The notes under the pieces were generated by a model. The model worked only from the letters and a program-made list of their open reading frames with translations. It ran no database searches and had not been told where the DNA came from. DNA of 64,000 nt, from contig CAZMDA010000014.1 in NCBI GenBank assembly GCA_964564865.1, positions 1 to 64,000 of the forward strand, written 5' to 3'. Source of the DNA: RBG-16-66-20 sp964564865. Its GTDB lineage: Bacteria > Pseudomonadota > Gammaproteobacteria > Burkholderiales > SG8-39. Positions 33,025-42,292 of this stretch are shown here, piece by piece. Position 1 is the first letter of the stretch. Each line of letters begins with the position of its first letter. Position numbers and translations under genes: made by a program.

Positions 33025-34198
33025 GGCGCTCGCCGGCGTCGCCGACCTGCGCCCGGGACGCGGCGCCCCGGAGGCGGAGTACGACCGGTCCCTCGCCTGG
33101 GCGGCGCTGCTGCTGACGGCGACCGGCCTCGTGATGGTCTACTCGGCCTCGATCTCGACGGCCGAGGCGAGCCGCTTCACCGGCCAGAACGCGGCCTACT
33201 ACCTGGTGCGCCACGCCGTCTTCCTCGGCCTCGCGCTGGCGGCGGCGGTGGCCGTGTTCCTGGTCCCGGTGCGGTTCTGGCAGAAGGGCGCGCCCTGGCT
33301 GTTCGTCGGCGGCGTCGTGCTGCTGGTGCTGGTGCTCATCCCTGGCATCGGCCGCGAGGTGAACGGCGCGCGGCGCTGGCTCAACATCGGCATCGGCACG
33401 CTGCAGCCCTCGGAGCTGGTCAAGCTCGCGGTGGTGCTCTACGCGGCCGACTACACGGTGCGCAAGCACGCGGTGCTGAAGAACTTCCGCCGCGGCCTGC
33501 TGCCGATGCTCGCGGTGATGCTGGGCGTGGCCTGGCTGCTGCTGCGCGAGCCGGACTTCGGCGCCCTGGTGGTGATCACGGTGACCGCGTTCGGCATCCT
33601 GTTCCTGGGCGGCATGAGCCTGCGCCACTTCGGCGCGCTGGTGGGCATGCTGGCGGTGGGCTTCGTCGCCCTGGTGCTGTCCTCGCCCTACCGCATGCAG
33701 CGCATCTTCGGCTTCATGGACCCCTGGGCCGATCCCTGGGGCAAGGGCTACCAGCTGTCGCACGCCCTGATCGCCTTCGGCCGCGGCGAGTGGTTCGGCG
33801 TCGGCCTGGGCGCGAGCGTGGAGAAGCTGCACTACCTGCCCGAGGCGCACACCGACTTCCTGCTCGCGGTGATCGCCGAGGAGCTGGGCCTCGTCGGCGT
33901 CGCCGCGGTGGTGCTGCTGTTCACCTGGGTGGTGCTGCGCGCCTTCGCCATCGGCCGCCAGGCGGCGCTGCGCGAGCGCCACTTCGCCGCGCTCGCGGCG
34001 CAGGGCCTCGGCATCTGGATCGGCTTCCAGGCGCTCATCAACATGGGCGTGAACATGGGCCTGCTGCCCACCAAGGGCCTGACGCTGCCGCTGATGAGCT
34101 TCGGCGGCACCGGCCTGGTGATCAACTGCGTGGCGATCGCGATCCTGATCCGGATCGACTGGGAGAACCGGCAACTCATGAGGGGGTTGCCCGCGTGA
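33011..34198 (+). CDS. ftsW: SEDS-family septal peptidoglycan polymerase FtsW
   Basis: A 395-residue membrane protein with about ten helices. SEDS-family marks include LVMVYSASIS in the first helix, GARRWLNIGIGTLQPSELVKL (here read as GARRWLNIG and QPSELVKL), FGRGEWFGVGLG, EAHTDFLLAVIAEELGL and PLMSFGGTGL. It polymerises glycan strands in the divisome with FtsI. GTG 33011 lies inside the murD end; GTG 33017 is also possible. The stop overlaps murG (GTGA). Confidence 0.96.
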   Translation: MPVAEALAGVADLRPGRGAPEAEYDRSLAWAALLLTATGLVMVYSASISTAEASRFTGQNAAYYLVRHAVFLGLALAAAVAVFLVPVRFWQKGAPWLFVGGVVLLVLVLIPGIGREVNGARRWLNIGIGTLQPSELVKLAVVLYAADYTVRKHAVLKNFRRGLLPMLAVMLGVAWLLLREPDFGALVVITVTAFGILFLGGMSLRHFGALVGMLAVGFVALVLSSPYRMQRIFGFMDPWADPWGKGYQLSHALIAFGRGEWFGVGLGASVEKLHYLPEAHTDFLLAVIAEELGLVGVAAVVLLFTWVVLRAFAIGRQAALRERHFAALAAQGLGIWIGFQALINMGVNMGLLPTKGLTLPLMSFGGTGLVINCVAIAILIRIDWENRQLMRGLPA

Positions 34199-35253
34199 GC
34201 AAGACCATCCTCATCATGGCGGGCGGCACCGGCGGGCATGTGTTCCCCGGGCTTGCGGTCGCCGACGAGATGCGCGGCCGCGGCTGGAACGTGGTCTGGA
34301 TGGGCGCGCGGACCGGCATGGAGGCGCGCCTCGTGCCCGCGCGCGGCTATGCGATGGCGTGGATCCACGCCGCGGCGCTGCGCGGCAAGGGCCTCGCGGC
34401 CAAGCTGCTGCTGCCGTTCAACCTCCTCGTCGGCTTCTGGCAGAGCGCGCGCGCCATCTTCCGGATCCGCCCGGACGTGGTGCTGGGCATGGGCGGCTAC
34501 GTCGCCTTCCCCGGCGGTATGATGGCCTCGCTGCTGGCGCGGCCGCTGGCGGTGCACGAGCAGAACGCCGTGGCCGGCCTCACCAACAAGGTGCTCGCCG
34601 GCCTGGCCGACAGGGTGCTGGTGGCGTTCCCCGGCGCGCTGGCGAAATCGGAATGGACCGGGAATCCGGTGCGCGCGGAGATCGCGGCGCTGGCCGATCC
34701 CGCGACGCGCTACGCGTCGCGCAGCGGGCCGCTGAACGTGCTGGTCGTCGGCGGCAGCCTGGGCGCGCAGGCGCTGAACGACGCTCTGCCGCGCGCGCTC
34801 GCCGCGATGGAGCCCTCGCGCCGCCCGGTGGTGGTGCACCAGGCGGGCGAGAAGCACCTCGAGGCGCTGCGCGCGAACTACGCCGCCGCGGGCGTGCAGG
34901 GCGAGCTGCTCGCCTTCATCGACGACATGGCGGCGCGCTACGCGCGGGCCGACCTCGTCGTCTGCCGCGCCGGCGCGATGACCGTGTCCGAGATCGCCGC
35001 GGGCGGATTGGCCAGCGTGCTGGTGCCGTTCCCGCACGCGGTGGACGATCACCAGACCGCGAACGCGCGCTACCTCGCCGACCAGGGCGCGGCGGTGCTG
35101 CTGCCGCAGGCGGAGCTGACGGCGGCGAAGCTGGCCGGCCTGCTGTCCATGGACCGCGCCGCGCTGGCGGCGATGGCGGCCAGGGCGCGCGCGCTGGGCA
35201 AGGCGCAGGCCACCCGGACGGTCGCCGACATCTGCGAGGGCCTCGCGCAATGA
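34195..35253 (+). CDS. murG: UDP-N-acetylglucosamine transferase MurG
   Basis: A 352-residue GT-B glycosyltransferase converting lipid I to lipid II at the inner membrane face. Marks are MAGGTGGHVFPGLAVA, VLGMGGYVAFPGG, HEQNAVAGLTNK, VVGGSLGAQALN and the C-terminal CRAGAMTVSEIAAGG / FPHAVDDHQTANA. GTG 34195 overlaps ftsW and its TGA overlaps murC, in line with tight coupling through the cluster. Confidence 0.98.
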   Translation: MSKTILIMAGGTGGHVFPGLAVADEMRGRGWNVVWMGARTGMEARLVPARGYAMAWIHAAALRGKGLAAKLLLPFNLLVGFWQSARAIFRIRPDVVLGMGGYVAFPGGMMASLLARPLAVHEQNAVAGLTNKVLAGLADRVLVAFPGALAKSEWTGNPVRAEIAALADPATRYASRSGPLNVLVVGGSLGAQALNDALPRALAAMEPSRRPVVVHQAGEKHLEALRANYAAAGVQGELLAFIDDMAARYARADLVVCRAGAMTVSEIAAGGLASVLVPFPHAVDDHQTANARYLADQGAAVLLPQAELTAAKLAGLLSMDRAALAAMAARARALGKAQATRTVADICEGLAQ

Positions 35254-36650
35254 AGCACAAGGTCCGCCGCATCCACTTCGTCGGCATCGGCGGCTCGGGC
35301 ATGAGCGGCATCGCGGAAGTGCTGGCGAACCTGGGCTACGAGGTGAGCGGCTCGGACCTGGCCGGGAGCGCCGTGACGCAGCGCCTGGCCGGCCTGGGCG
35401 TGGCGGTGCGCCTCGCGCACGAGGCCGCGCACGTGAAGGGCGCCGACGTGGTGGTGGTCTCCAGCGCGGTGCGGCCCGACAACCCGGAGGTGATCGCCGC
35501 GCGCGCCGCGCGCATCCCGGTGGTGCCGCGCGCGCTGATGCTGGCCGAGCTGATGCGCCTGAAGCAGGGCGTGGCGATCGCCGGCACCCACGGCAAGACC
35601 ACCACCACCAGCCTGGTGGCCAGCGTGCTCGCCGAAGGCGGCCTGGACCCGACCTTCGTCATCGGCGGCCGGCTGAACGCCGCCGGCACGAACGCGCGCC
35701 TGGGCGCGGGCGAGTTCATCGTCGTCGAGGCCGACGAGTCCGACGCCTCCTTCCTGCACCTGCAGCCGGTGATCGCGGTGGTGACCAACATCGACGCCGA
35801 CCACATGGACACCTACCAGCACGACTTCCCGCGCCTGCAGCAGGCGTTCATCCAGTTCCTGCACAACATGCCGTTCTACGGCAGCGCGGTGCTGTGCCTG
35901 GAGGACGCCCACGTGCGCGAGATCCTGCCCTTCGTCTCGCGCCCGGTGGTGACCTACGGCCTGGGCGCCGACGCCATGGTGCGCGCGGTGGAGGTCTCGC
36001 TCGGCGCGCAGTCGCGCTTCACGGTGCTGCGCAAGGACCGCGCGCCGCTCGAGCTGACGCTCAACCTGCCCGGGCGGCACAACGTGCTCAACGCGCTCGC
36101 CGCGGTGGCGGTGGCCACCGACCTGCGGGTGGCGGACGAGGCGGTCCGCCGCGCCTTCGCCGGCTTCACCGGCGTCGGGCGCCGCTTCCAGCGCTGCGGG
36201 GACGTCGCCGCGGCGGGCGGCGGCAGCTTCGCGCTGGTGGACGACTACGGCCACCATCCGGCCGAGATCGAGGCCACGCTGGCGGCCGCGCGCGCGGCCT
36301 ACGCCGGCCGGCGCCTGGTGCTCGCGTTCCAGCCGCACCGCTTCACGCGCACCCGCGACCTGTTCAAGGATTTCGTCCGCGTCCTGGCCGGGGCCGACGC
36401 GCTGCTGCTGGCCGAGGTCTACCCGGCGGGCGAGGTGCCGATCACCGGCGCCGACGGCCGCACGCTGGCGGCCGCGATCCGGCCCGCGGGCGGCGGCGCG
36501 GCGCAGTTCGTCGAGCGCATCGCCGACATGCCCGCGGCGATCCGCCGGGCGGCGCGGGATGGCGATGTCGTGATCACCATGGGCGCGGGTTCCATCGGCG
36601 GGGTGCCGGCGCAGCTCGCCGCGGGACCGGCCGGGGAGGCGGCGGCATGA
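35250..36650 (+). CDS. murC: UDP-N-acetylmuramate:L-alanine ligase MurC
   Basis: A 466-residue Mur ligase. Motifs are HFVGIGGSGMSGIAEVL (dinucleotide-like loop), GTHGKTTTTSLVASVL (ATP loop), EADESDASFLHL, TNIDADHMDTY and DDYGHHPAEIEATL. It adds the first L-alanine. ATG 35250 overlaps the murG stop; TGA overlaps murB. No anomaly seen. Confidence 0.98.
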   Translation: MKHKVRRIHFVGIGGSGMSGIAEVLANLGYEVSGSDLAGSAVTQRLAGLGVAVRLAHEAAHVKGADVVVVSSAVRPDNPEVIAARAARIPVVPRALMLAELMRLKQGVAIAGTHGKTTTTSLVASVLAEGGLDPTFVIGGRLNAAGTNARLGAGEFIVVEADESDASFLHLQPVIAVVTNIDADHMDTYQHDFPRLQQAFIQFLHNMPFYGSAVLCLEDAHVREILPFVSRPVVTYGLGADAMVRAVEVSLGAQSRFTVLRKDRAPLELTLNLPGRHNVLNALAAVAVATDLRVADEAVRRAFAGFTGVGRRFQRCGDVAAAGGGSFALVDDYGHHPAEIEATLAAARAAYAGRRLVLAFQPHRFTRTRDLFKDFVRVLAGADALLLAEVYPAGEVPITGADGRTLAAAIRPAGGGAAQFVERIADMPAAIRRAARDGDVVITMGAGSIGGVPAQLAAGPAGEAAA

Positions 36651-37570
36651 GCGCGGCAGGCCCCGACCGTCCGGCCGGCGAGCGCGGCGAGCTGCGCCTG
36701 CACGAGCCGATGGCGAAGCACTGCAGCTGGCGCGCCGGGGGCAGAGCGGACCGCTTCTACATCCCGGCCGACCTGGACGACCTGGCGAAGTTCCTCGAGC
36801 GGCTGCCGCCGGAGGAGCCGCTGCTCTTCGTCGGCCTGGGCTCCAACCTGCTGGTGCGCGAGGGCGGCTGGCGCGGCACCGTGGTGCTGACACACGCCGC
36901 CGGCAAGCACCCGCGCATGACCTACGGCCGCATCTACGCCGAGGCGGGCGTCGCCTGCCCGAAGGTGGCGCGCTTCGCCGCGCTGAACAACCTGTCGGGC
37001 GCCGAGTTCCTCTCGGGCATCCCCGGCACCATCGGCGGCGCGCTGGCGATGAACGCCGGCTGCTACGGCGGCGACACCTGGGAGATCGTGGACGAGGCGC
37101 AGCTGATCGACCGCTACGGCACGCTGCGCTGGGTGCACAAGAGCGAGTTCGCCTGGGGCTACCGCCACTGCGCGCTCAAGTCCGGCGGCAAGCTGGGGGT
37201 GGACCACTGGTTCGCCGCGGCGCGCTTCAAGCTGCCGCCGGGCGACGCCGAGGATTCGCGCGAGGCGATCCGCAACCTGCTCGAGCGGCGCGTCGAATCG
37301 CAGCCGCTCAACCTGCCCAACGCGGGCAGCGTGTTCCGCAACCCCGAGGGCCACAAGGCGGCCAAGCTGATCGAGGCGAGCGGCCTGAAGGGCCTCGCGC
37401 GCAACGGCGCGCGGGTGTCGGAGAAGCACGCCAACTTCATCGTCAACCCGAAGGGCGCGGCGAGCGCGGCGGACATCGAATGGCTGATCCGCCGGGTGCA
37501 GGAGGTGGTGAAGGACCAGCACGGCGTGGAGCTGGAGCCCGAGGTGCGCATCGTGGGAGAGCCGGCATGA
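36647..37570 (+). CDS. murB: UDP-N-acetylenolpyruvoylglucosamine reductase MurB
   Basis: A 307-residue FAD enzyme reducing UDP-GlcNAc-enolpyruvate. FAD-binding marks are LFVGLGSNLLVREGGWRGTVV and FLSGIPGTIGGALAMNAGCYGG (both partly quoted); the catalytic Ser is in NAGSVFRNPEGHKAAKLIE. Its length and the absence of the tyrosine-loop insertion fit type II MurB. ATG 36647 overlaps murC; TGA overlaps ddl. Confidence 0.97.
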   Translation: MSAAGPDRPAGERGELRLHEPMAKHCSWRAGGRADRFYIPADLDDLAKFLERLPPEEPLLFVGLGSNLLVREGGWRGTVVLTHAAGKHPRMTYGRIYAEAGVACPKVARFAALNNLSGAEFLSGIPGTIGGALAMNAGCYGGDTWEIVDEAQLIDRYGTLRWVHKSEFAWGYRHCALKSGGKLGVDHWFAAARFKLPPGDAEDSREAIRNLLERRVESQPLNLPNAGSVFRNPEGHKAAKLIEASGLKGLARNGARVSEKHANFIVNPKGAASAADIEWLIRRVQEVVKDQHGVELEPEVRIVGEPA

Positions 37571-38490
37571 GCAACCCCGGCAAGGTGGCCGTGCTGATGG
37601 GCGGCACGTCAGCGGAGCGGGAGATCTCGCTCATGAGCGGCAAGGGCGTGCTGGCGGCGCTGCGCGCGAAGGGCGTGGACGCGCATGCCTTCGATCCGGC
37701 CGAGCGCGAGCTGTTCGAGCTCAAGCGCGAGGGCTTCGCGCGCTGCTTCATCGCGCTGCACGGCCGCGGCGGCGAGGACGGCACCGTGCAGGGCGCGCTC
37801 GAGGTGCTGGGCATCCCCTACACCGGCAGCGGGGTGATGGGCTCGGCCATCGGCATGGACAAGTGGCGCACCAAGATGGTCTGGCTCGCCAACGGCCTGC
37901 CGACGCCGCGCTACCGCATCCTGACCGGCAAGGACGACTGGCAGGCGGTCGCGCGCGAACTCGGCCTGCCGCTGATCGTGAAGCCGGCCAACGAAGGCTC
38001 GACCCTCGGCCTGTCGAAGGTGAAGTCGGCCGGCGAGCTGCCCGCGGCCTACGAGCTGGCGGCGAAGAAGTTCCACGACCTCGCGTTGGCGGAACAGTTC
38101 ATCGACGGGCCGGAGTACACAGCGAGCATCCTCGGCGAGACGGCGCTGCCGCTCGTCCGCATCGAGGCGCCGCAGGGCAACTATGACTACCGGAACAAGT
38201 ACTTCACCGACGACACGAAGTACCTCTGCCCCTGCGGCCTGCCCCCGGCGAAGGAAGCCGGGCTGCAGGCGCTCGCGCTCGAGGCGTTCCGGCTGGTGGG
38301 TTGCCGCGGCTGGGGCCGCATCGACCTGATGCTCGACGCCGCGGGCGAGCCCTGGCTGCTGGAGGTGAACACCTCGCCGGGCATGACCGGGCACAGCCTG
38401 GTGCCGATGGCGGCGCGCGCGGCCGGCATGTCCTACGAGGACCTCTGCGTCCGGATCCTGGAGTCCGCCAGGGTGGGCCATGTGGGATAA
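37567..38490 (+). CDS. ddl: D-alanine--D-alanine ligase
   Basis: A 307-residue ATP-grasp ligase of the DdlB type. Marks are VLMGGTSAEREISLMSG, FIALHGRGGEDGTVQG, YTGSGVMGSAIGMDKW, KPANEGSTLGLSKV and EVNTSPGMTGHSLVP. It makes D-Ala-D-Ala for MurF. ATG 37567 overlaps the murB stop and the end overlaps ftsQ by 11 nt. No deviation in the Glu/Ser/Tyr active-site residues was noticed. Confidence 0.98.
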   Translation: MSNPGKVAVLMGGTSAEREISLMSGKGVLAALRAKGVDAHAFDPAERELFELKREGFARCFIALHGRGGEDGTVQGALEVLGIPYTGSGVMGSAIGMDKWRTKMVWLANGLPTPRYRILTGKDDWQAVARELGLPLIVKPANEGSTLGLSKVKSAGELPAAYELAAKKFHDLALAEQFIDGPEYTASILGETALPLVRIEAPQGNYDYRNKYFTDDTKYLCPCGLPPAKEAGLQALALEAFRLVGCRGWGRIDLMLDAAGEPWLLEVNTSPGMTGHSLVPMAARAAGMSYEDLCVRILESARVGHVG

Positions 38491-39226
38491 CCCGCGGCTC
38501 CTGAATGCCGCCGCCAGCGCGCTCATCGCGCTGGTGGCGACCGCGTTCGTCTATGCCGGGCTGCAGGCGCTGGCGCGCTCGGCGCTGTTCCCGCTGCGCG
38601 ACCTGGTGGTGGCCGGCAGCCTGCGGCACACCTCGAAGGCGCAGATCGAACGCGTCACCGCGGGCTTCGGCGGCAACTTCTTCGCCGCCGACCTCACGGC
38701 GCTGCGCGCCCGGCTGGAAACCCTGCCCTGGGTGCGCCGCGTCGAGGTGCGTCGCGTCTGGCCGGACCGCGTGGAGGTGGCGCTGGAGGAGCACGTGGCG
38801 CTGGCGCGCTGGGGCCAGGTCGGGCCCGATTTCCAGTCGGTGGGCCTGGTGAACACCTTCGGCGAGCCGTTCGCGGGGGACCTGGACGACGCGCTCGCGG
38901 CGCAGCTGCCCCTGTTCGCCGGCCCGGCGCACACCGAGCGCGAGGTGGCGCGCCGCTACCAGCGCTTCGCCGCGCTCCTGCGCGAGCTGGGCGAGGCGCC
39001 CGAGCGCGTGATCCTGACGCCGCGCCACGCCTGGCAGCTGCGCACCGCCGGCGGCCTGCACCTGGAGCTGGGGCGCGACGGCGCCGAGCCGGTCGAGGCG
39101 CGCCTGGCGCGCTTCGTCGCCGCCCATCCGGCGACGCTCGGGCGGCTGCCGCCCGCGGCCGCGCGCCACGTCGACCTGAGGTACCCCAACGGCTTCGTGC
39201 TGCGGGTGCCGGAGTGGAAAGGCTGA
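38480..39226 (+). CDS. ftsQ: Cell division protein FtsQ
   Basis: A 248-residue bitopic divisome protein. ATG 38480 lies inside the ddl end. A membrane helix at about 10-30 is followed by the POTRA domain (LVVAGSLRHTSKAQIERV, NFFAADLTALRARLETLPWV) and the beta domain ending HVDLRYPNGFVLRVPEWKG. It nucleates FtsQLB and controls septal synthesis. Short compared with some FtsQ but complete. ftsA starts 3 nt after its stop. Confidence 0.95.
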   Translation: MWDNPRLLNAAASALIALVATAFVYAGLQALARSALFPLRDLVVAGSLRHTSKAQIERVTAGFGGNFFAADLTALRARLETLPWVRRVEVRRVWPDRVEVALEEHVALARWGQVGPDFQSVGLVNTFGEPFAGDLDDALAAQLPLFAGPAHTEREVARRYQRFAALLRELGEAPERVILTPRHAWQLRTAGGLHLELGRDGAEPVEARLARFVAAHPATLGRLPPAAARHVDLRYPNGFVLRVPEWKG

Positions 39227-39228
39227 GC

Positions 39229-40458
39229 ATGGCGAAGGAGAACCGCAACCTCGTGGTCGGGCTGGACATCGGCACCTCCAAGGTGGCCGCGCTGGTGGCC
39301 GAGCTCGCGCCCGACGGCACGCTGCAGGTGCTCGGCATGGGCAGCCACGAGTCCAAGGGCCTGAAGAAGGGCGTGGTGGTCAACATCGAGGCCACCGTGG
39401 GCGCGATCCAGCGCGCGCTGGAGGAGGCCGAGCTGATGGCCGACTGCAAGATCGCCTCGGCCTGGACCGGCATCGCCGGCAGCCACATCCGCAGCTTCAA
39501 CTCCACCGGCATGGTGGCGGTGAAGGACCGCGAGGTGAGCGCGATCGACGTCGAGCGCGCCGTGGACACCGCGCGCGCGGTCAACATCCCGACCGACCAG
39601 CAGATCCTGCACGTGCTGCGCCAGGAATTCATCATCGACGGCCAGGAGGACGTGCGGGAGCCGGTGGGCATGTCCGGCGTGCGGCTGGAAGTGAAGGTGC
39701 ACATCGTCACCGGCGCGGTGTCGGCGGCGCAGAACATCGTCAAGTGCGTGCGCCGCTGCGGCCTGGAGGTGGACGACCTGGTGCTGCAGCCGCTCGCCTC
39801 GGCGCGCGCGGTGCTGTCGGCCGACGAGAAGGACCTCGGCGTGTGCCTGGTGGACATCGGCGGCGGCACCACCGACCTCGCCATCTTCACCGGCGGCGCC
39901 ATCCGCCACACCGCGGTGATCCCGATCGCCGGCGACCAGATCACCAACGACATCGCCATGGCGCTGCGCACGCCCACCGCCGACGCCGAGGCGATCAAGG
40001 TGCGCCACGGCGTGGCGCTGCGCCAGCTCGCCGACCCCAACGAGAGCATCGAGGTGCCGGGCATCGGCGAGCGCGCGCCGCGCGTGATGTCGCGCCAGAC
40101 GCTGGCCGAGGTGATCGAGCCGCGCGTCGAGGAGCTGTACTCGCTGGTGCAGCAGGTGCTGCGCGAGTCCGGCCACGAGGAGCTGCTGTCCTCCGGGATC
40201 GTGCTCACCGGGGGCAGCGCCACCATGCGCGGCATGGTCGAGCTGGGCGAGGAGATCTTCCACATGCCGGTGCGCGTTGGCGCGCCGCGCTACGCGGGCA
40301 GCCTGGCGGAGGTGGTGCGCAACCCGCGCTACGCCACCGCGATGGGCCTGCTGATGGAGGGCGCCGCGCAGCGCCAGCAGGGCCGCATCGCGCGCCAGGA
40401 CGGCTCGGTGCGCGCGGTGCTCGGGCGCATGCGCGAATGGTTCCAGAGGAATTTCTGA
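39229..40458 (+). CDS. ftsA: Cell division protein FtsA
   Basis: A 409-residue actin-like ATPase that tethers FtsZ to the membrane. ATG 39229 is preferred over the GTG 15 nt upstream, since the family N-terminus is KENRNLVVGLDIGTSKVAAL. Marks include ESKGLKKGVVVNIEAT, CLVDIGGGTTDLAIF, and the C-terminal amphipathic helix RMREWFQRNF. It is followed by 52 nt before ftsZ, the longest gap inside the cluster. Confidence 0.97.
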   Translation: MAKENRNLVVGLDIGTSKVAALVAELAPDGTLQVLGMGSHESKGLKKGVVVNIEATVGAIQRALEEAELMADCKIASAWTGIAGSHIRSFNSTGMVAVKDREVSAIDVERAVDTARAVNIPTDQQILHVLRQEFIIDGQEDVREPVGMSGVRLEVKVHIVTGAVSAAQNIVKCVRRCGLEVDDLVLQPLASARAVLSADEKDLGVCLVDIGGGTTDLAIFTGGAIRHTAVIPIAGDQITNDIAMALRTPTADAEAIKVRHGVALRQLADPNESIEVPGIGERAPRVMSRQTLAEVIEPRVEELYSLVQQVLRESGHEELLSSGIVLTGGSATMRGMVELGEEIFHMPVRVGAPRYAGSLAEVVRNPRYATAMGLLMEGAAQRQQGRIARQDGSVRAVLGRMREWFQRNF

Positions 40459-40510
40459 TGTCGGCTTTCACTTTCACACGTCGTAACAACGAGGCAAGGA
40501 GGTCATGACA

Positions 40511-41704
40511 ATGTTCGAGATCCAGAACGACCAGGCAGCGGGACCGGTGATCAAGGTGGTCGGCGTCGGCGGCGCGGGCGGCAACGCCGTCGACCACATG
40601 ATCGAGAAGGGCATCGGCAAGGTGGAGTTCATCGCCGTCAACACCGACGCCCAGGTGCTGGCGCGCAACCGGGCGCGCAACCAGATCCAGCTCGGCACCA
40701 GCGGGCTGGGCGCGGGGGCCAAGCCCGAGGAGGCGCGCACGGTGGCGCACGCCGAGCGCGAGCGCCTGGAGGAGGCGATCAGCGGCTCGCACATGGTGTT
40801 CATCACCGCCGGCATGGGCGGGGGCACCGGCACCGGGGCGGGCCCCGTGATCGCGGAGATCGCGCGCTCGATGGGCATCCTCACGGTGGCGGTGGTCACC
40901 AAGCCCTTCGCCTGGGAAGGCTCCAAGCGCATGAAGATCGCCGAGGCGGGCATCGAGGAGATCGCGCCGCACGTGGACTCGCTGATCGTGATCCTCAACG
41001 ACAAGCTGGAGGAGGTGCTGGGCGACGACGTCACCCAGGCCGAGGCCTTCGAGGCCGCCGACGACGTGCTGTGCAACGCCGTGGGCGGGATCGTGGACAT
41101 CATCCACCGCGACGGCGTGGTCAACGTCGACTTCCAGGACGTGCGCACCGTGATGTCCGAGCAGGGCATGGCGATGATGGGCTCGGCCGCCGCCAGCGGC
41201 ATCGACCGGGCGCGCATCGCCGCCGAGCAGGCCATCGCCTGCCCGCTGCTGGAGGGCGTCAACCTCTCGGGCGCGCGCGGCGTGCTGGTGAACATCACCG
41301 CCTCGCGCGGCAGCCTGAAGCTGCGCGAGACCAAGGACGTGATGAACGCCATCCGCGCCTTCGCCGCCGAGGACGCCACCATCATCCACGGCGGGGTGTT
41401 CGACGACGGCCTGGGCGACGAGCTGCGGGTGACGGTGATCGCCACCGGCCTGGGCAAGCCGATGGGCGTGCGCGCCGGCAAGCCGCAGCTGGTGGTTTCC
41501 CAGCACATGGCCCAGAAGACCGGGACCGACAACCAGCCGCTGCCGGTGATCGCGCTGCCGGGCCAGTCGCCCGACTACGGCGCCATCGCCGACACCCCGG
41601 CGGTGTTCCGGAAGCGCGATCGCGCCGCGCAGGTCGAGGCGCTGCAGGCGAGCGGGGTCGACAAGTACGACATCCCGGCGTTCCTGAGGAAGCAGGCCGA
41701 CTAG
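40511..41704 (+). CDS. ftsZ: Cell division GTPase FtsZ
   Basis: A 397-residue tubulin homologue forming the Z ring. GTP-binding motifs are VVGVGGAGGNAVDHMI and the tubulin signature GGGTGTGAG; the T7 loop region NVDFQDVRTVM is present, as is the C-terminal tail peptide DIPAFLRKQAD that binds FtsA and ZapD. ATG 40511 is chosen because AAGGAGGT (40496-40503) is 7 nt from it and only 1 nt from the ATG at 40505. It ends the dcw cluster; a stem-loop follows. Confidence 0.98.
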   Translation: MFEIQNDQAAGPVIKVVGVGGAGGNAVDHMIEKGIGKVEFIAVNTDAQVLARNRARNQIQLGTSGLGAGAKPEEARTVAHAERERLEEAISGSHMVFITAGMGGGTGTGAGPVIAEIARSMGILTVAVVTKPFAWEGSKRMKIAEAGIEEIAPHVDSLIVILNDKLEEVLGDDVTQAEAFEAADDVLCNAVGGIVDIIHRDGVVNVDFQDVRTVMSEQGMAMMGSAAASGIDRARIAAEQAIACPLLEGVNLSGARGVLVNITASRGSLKLRETKDVMNAIRAFAAEDATIIHGGVFDDGLGDELRVTVIATGLGKPMGVRAGKPQLVVSQHMAQKTGTDNQPLPVIALPGQSPDYGAIADTPAVFRKRDRAAQVEALQASGVDKYDIPAFLRKQAD

Positions 41705-41726
41705 CCGGCGCGGCTCCCCGCCGTCC

Positions 41727-41753
41727 CGCCCCCCTACCTTGCCGGAGGGGGCG
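41727..41753 (+). terminator. Stem-loop after ftsZ, possible terminator
   Basis: CGCCCCC (41727-41733) pairs perfectly with GGGGGCG (41747-41753) around a 13-nt loop, 22 nt after the ftsZ stop. No T-run follows, so it may only pause or stabilise the 3-prime end. It lies between the convergent ftsZ and DUF3592 genes and could serve both strands. Confidence 0.4.
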
Positions 41754-41771
41754 CGGCGGCGGGCCGCCTGT

Positions 41772-42209
41772 TCAGCGCCGCGATTCGATGAACGTGATCA
41801 CCATCCACGTGAAGACGACGTACACCAGCGCCGCGATCCCGATCAGCGCCAGGTCAAAGGCGTCCCCGCGCCGGCGCAGCGCGCGTGCCGGGTCCCGCGG
41901 ATCGACCAGCACCGTCACCACCTGTCCGGCCTTCGCGTCGGCGTGGCGGCGCTCATAGGTGTGGACGCGGCGCTGCCCGTCGACGTGGTAAGCGACGTAG
42001 ACGGTGTCGTAGGCCTTGGAGCCGCCCGTCTGGCTGGAGCGCTCGACGCGGATGACGCGCGCATCGATGCTCGTCCAGCTTCCCGCCTGGTACCAGGCCC
42101 AGGCCTGGTGTCCCGCCATGGCGAGGACCATGATCAAGCCGCCGACCAGCAGCCCGATGACCCGGGGATCCCCCAACTGCAGGCGTCTCGACGGAGCGAC
42201 GGAACTCAC
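41772..42209 (-). CDS. DUF3592 membrane protein
   Basis: A 145-residue protein with a membrane helix at each end (about 17-37 and 120-140) and a small beta domain between them. The segment WTSIDARVIRVERS, followed by VYVAYHVDGQRRVHTYERR and VTVLVDPRDPARALRR, is the DUF3592 pattern. The start is GTG 42209; TAAGCT lies 8 nt upstream as a possible -10. Function unknown. It sits convergent with ftsZ and divergent from lpxC and is not part of the classical cluster. Confidence 0.8.
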   Translation of the reverse strand: MSSVAPSRRLQLGDPRVIGLLVGGLIMVLAMAGHQAWAWYQAGSWTSIDARVIRVERSSQTGGSKAYDTVYVAYHVDGQRRVHTYERRHADAKAGQVVTVLVDPRDPARALRRRGDAFDLALIGIAALVYVVFTWMVITFIESRR

Positions 42210-42255
42210 GGCACGAAAGCTTACCTCGCGGCCGCCGGCGCCGAGGAGCGCCGCC

Positions 42256-42282
42256 TTGCCAGGGAGGGGCGCTTGGTAGAAT
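42256..42282 (+). promoter_or_regulatory. lpxC: Probable promoter of lpxC
   Basis: TTGCCA (42256-42261) and TAGAAT (42277-42282) are separated by 15 nt, slightly short. The ATG follows 10 nt after the -10 box, so the leader would be only about 3-5 nt. GGAGG-type sites are absent between the -10 and the ATG. Confidence 0.45.
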
Positions 42283-42292
42283 CCGGGCCGGA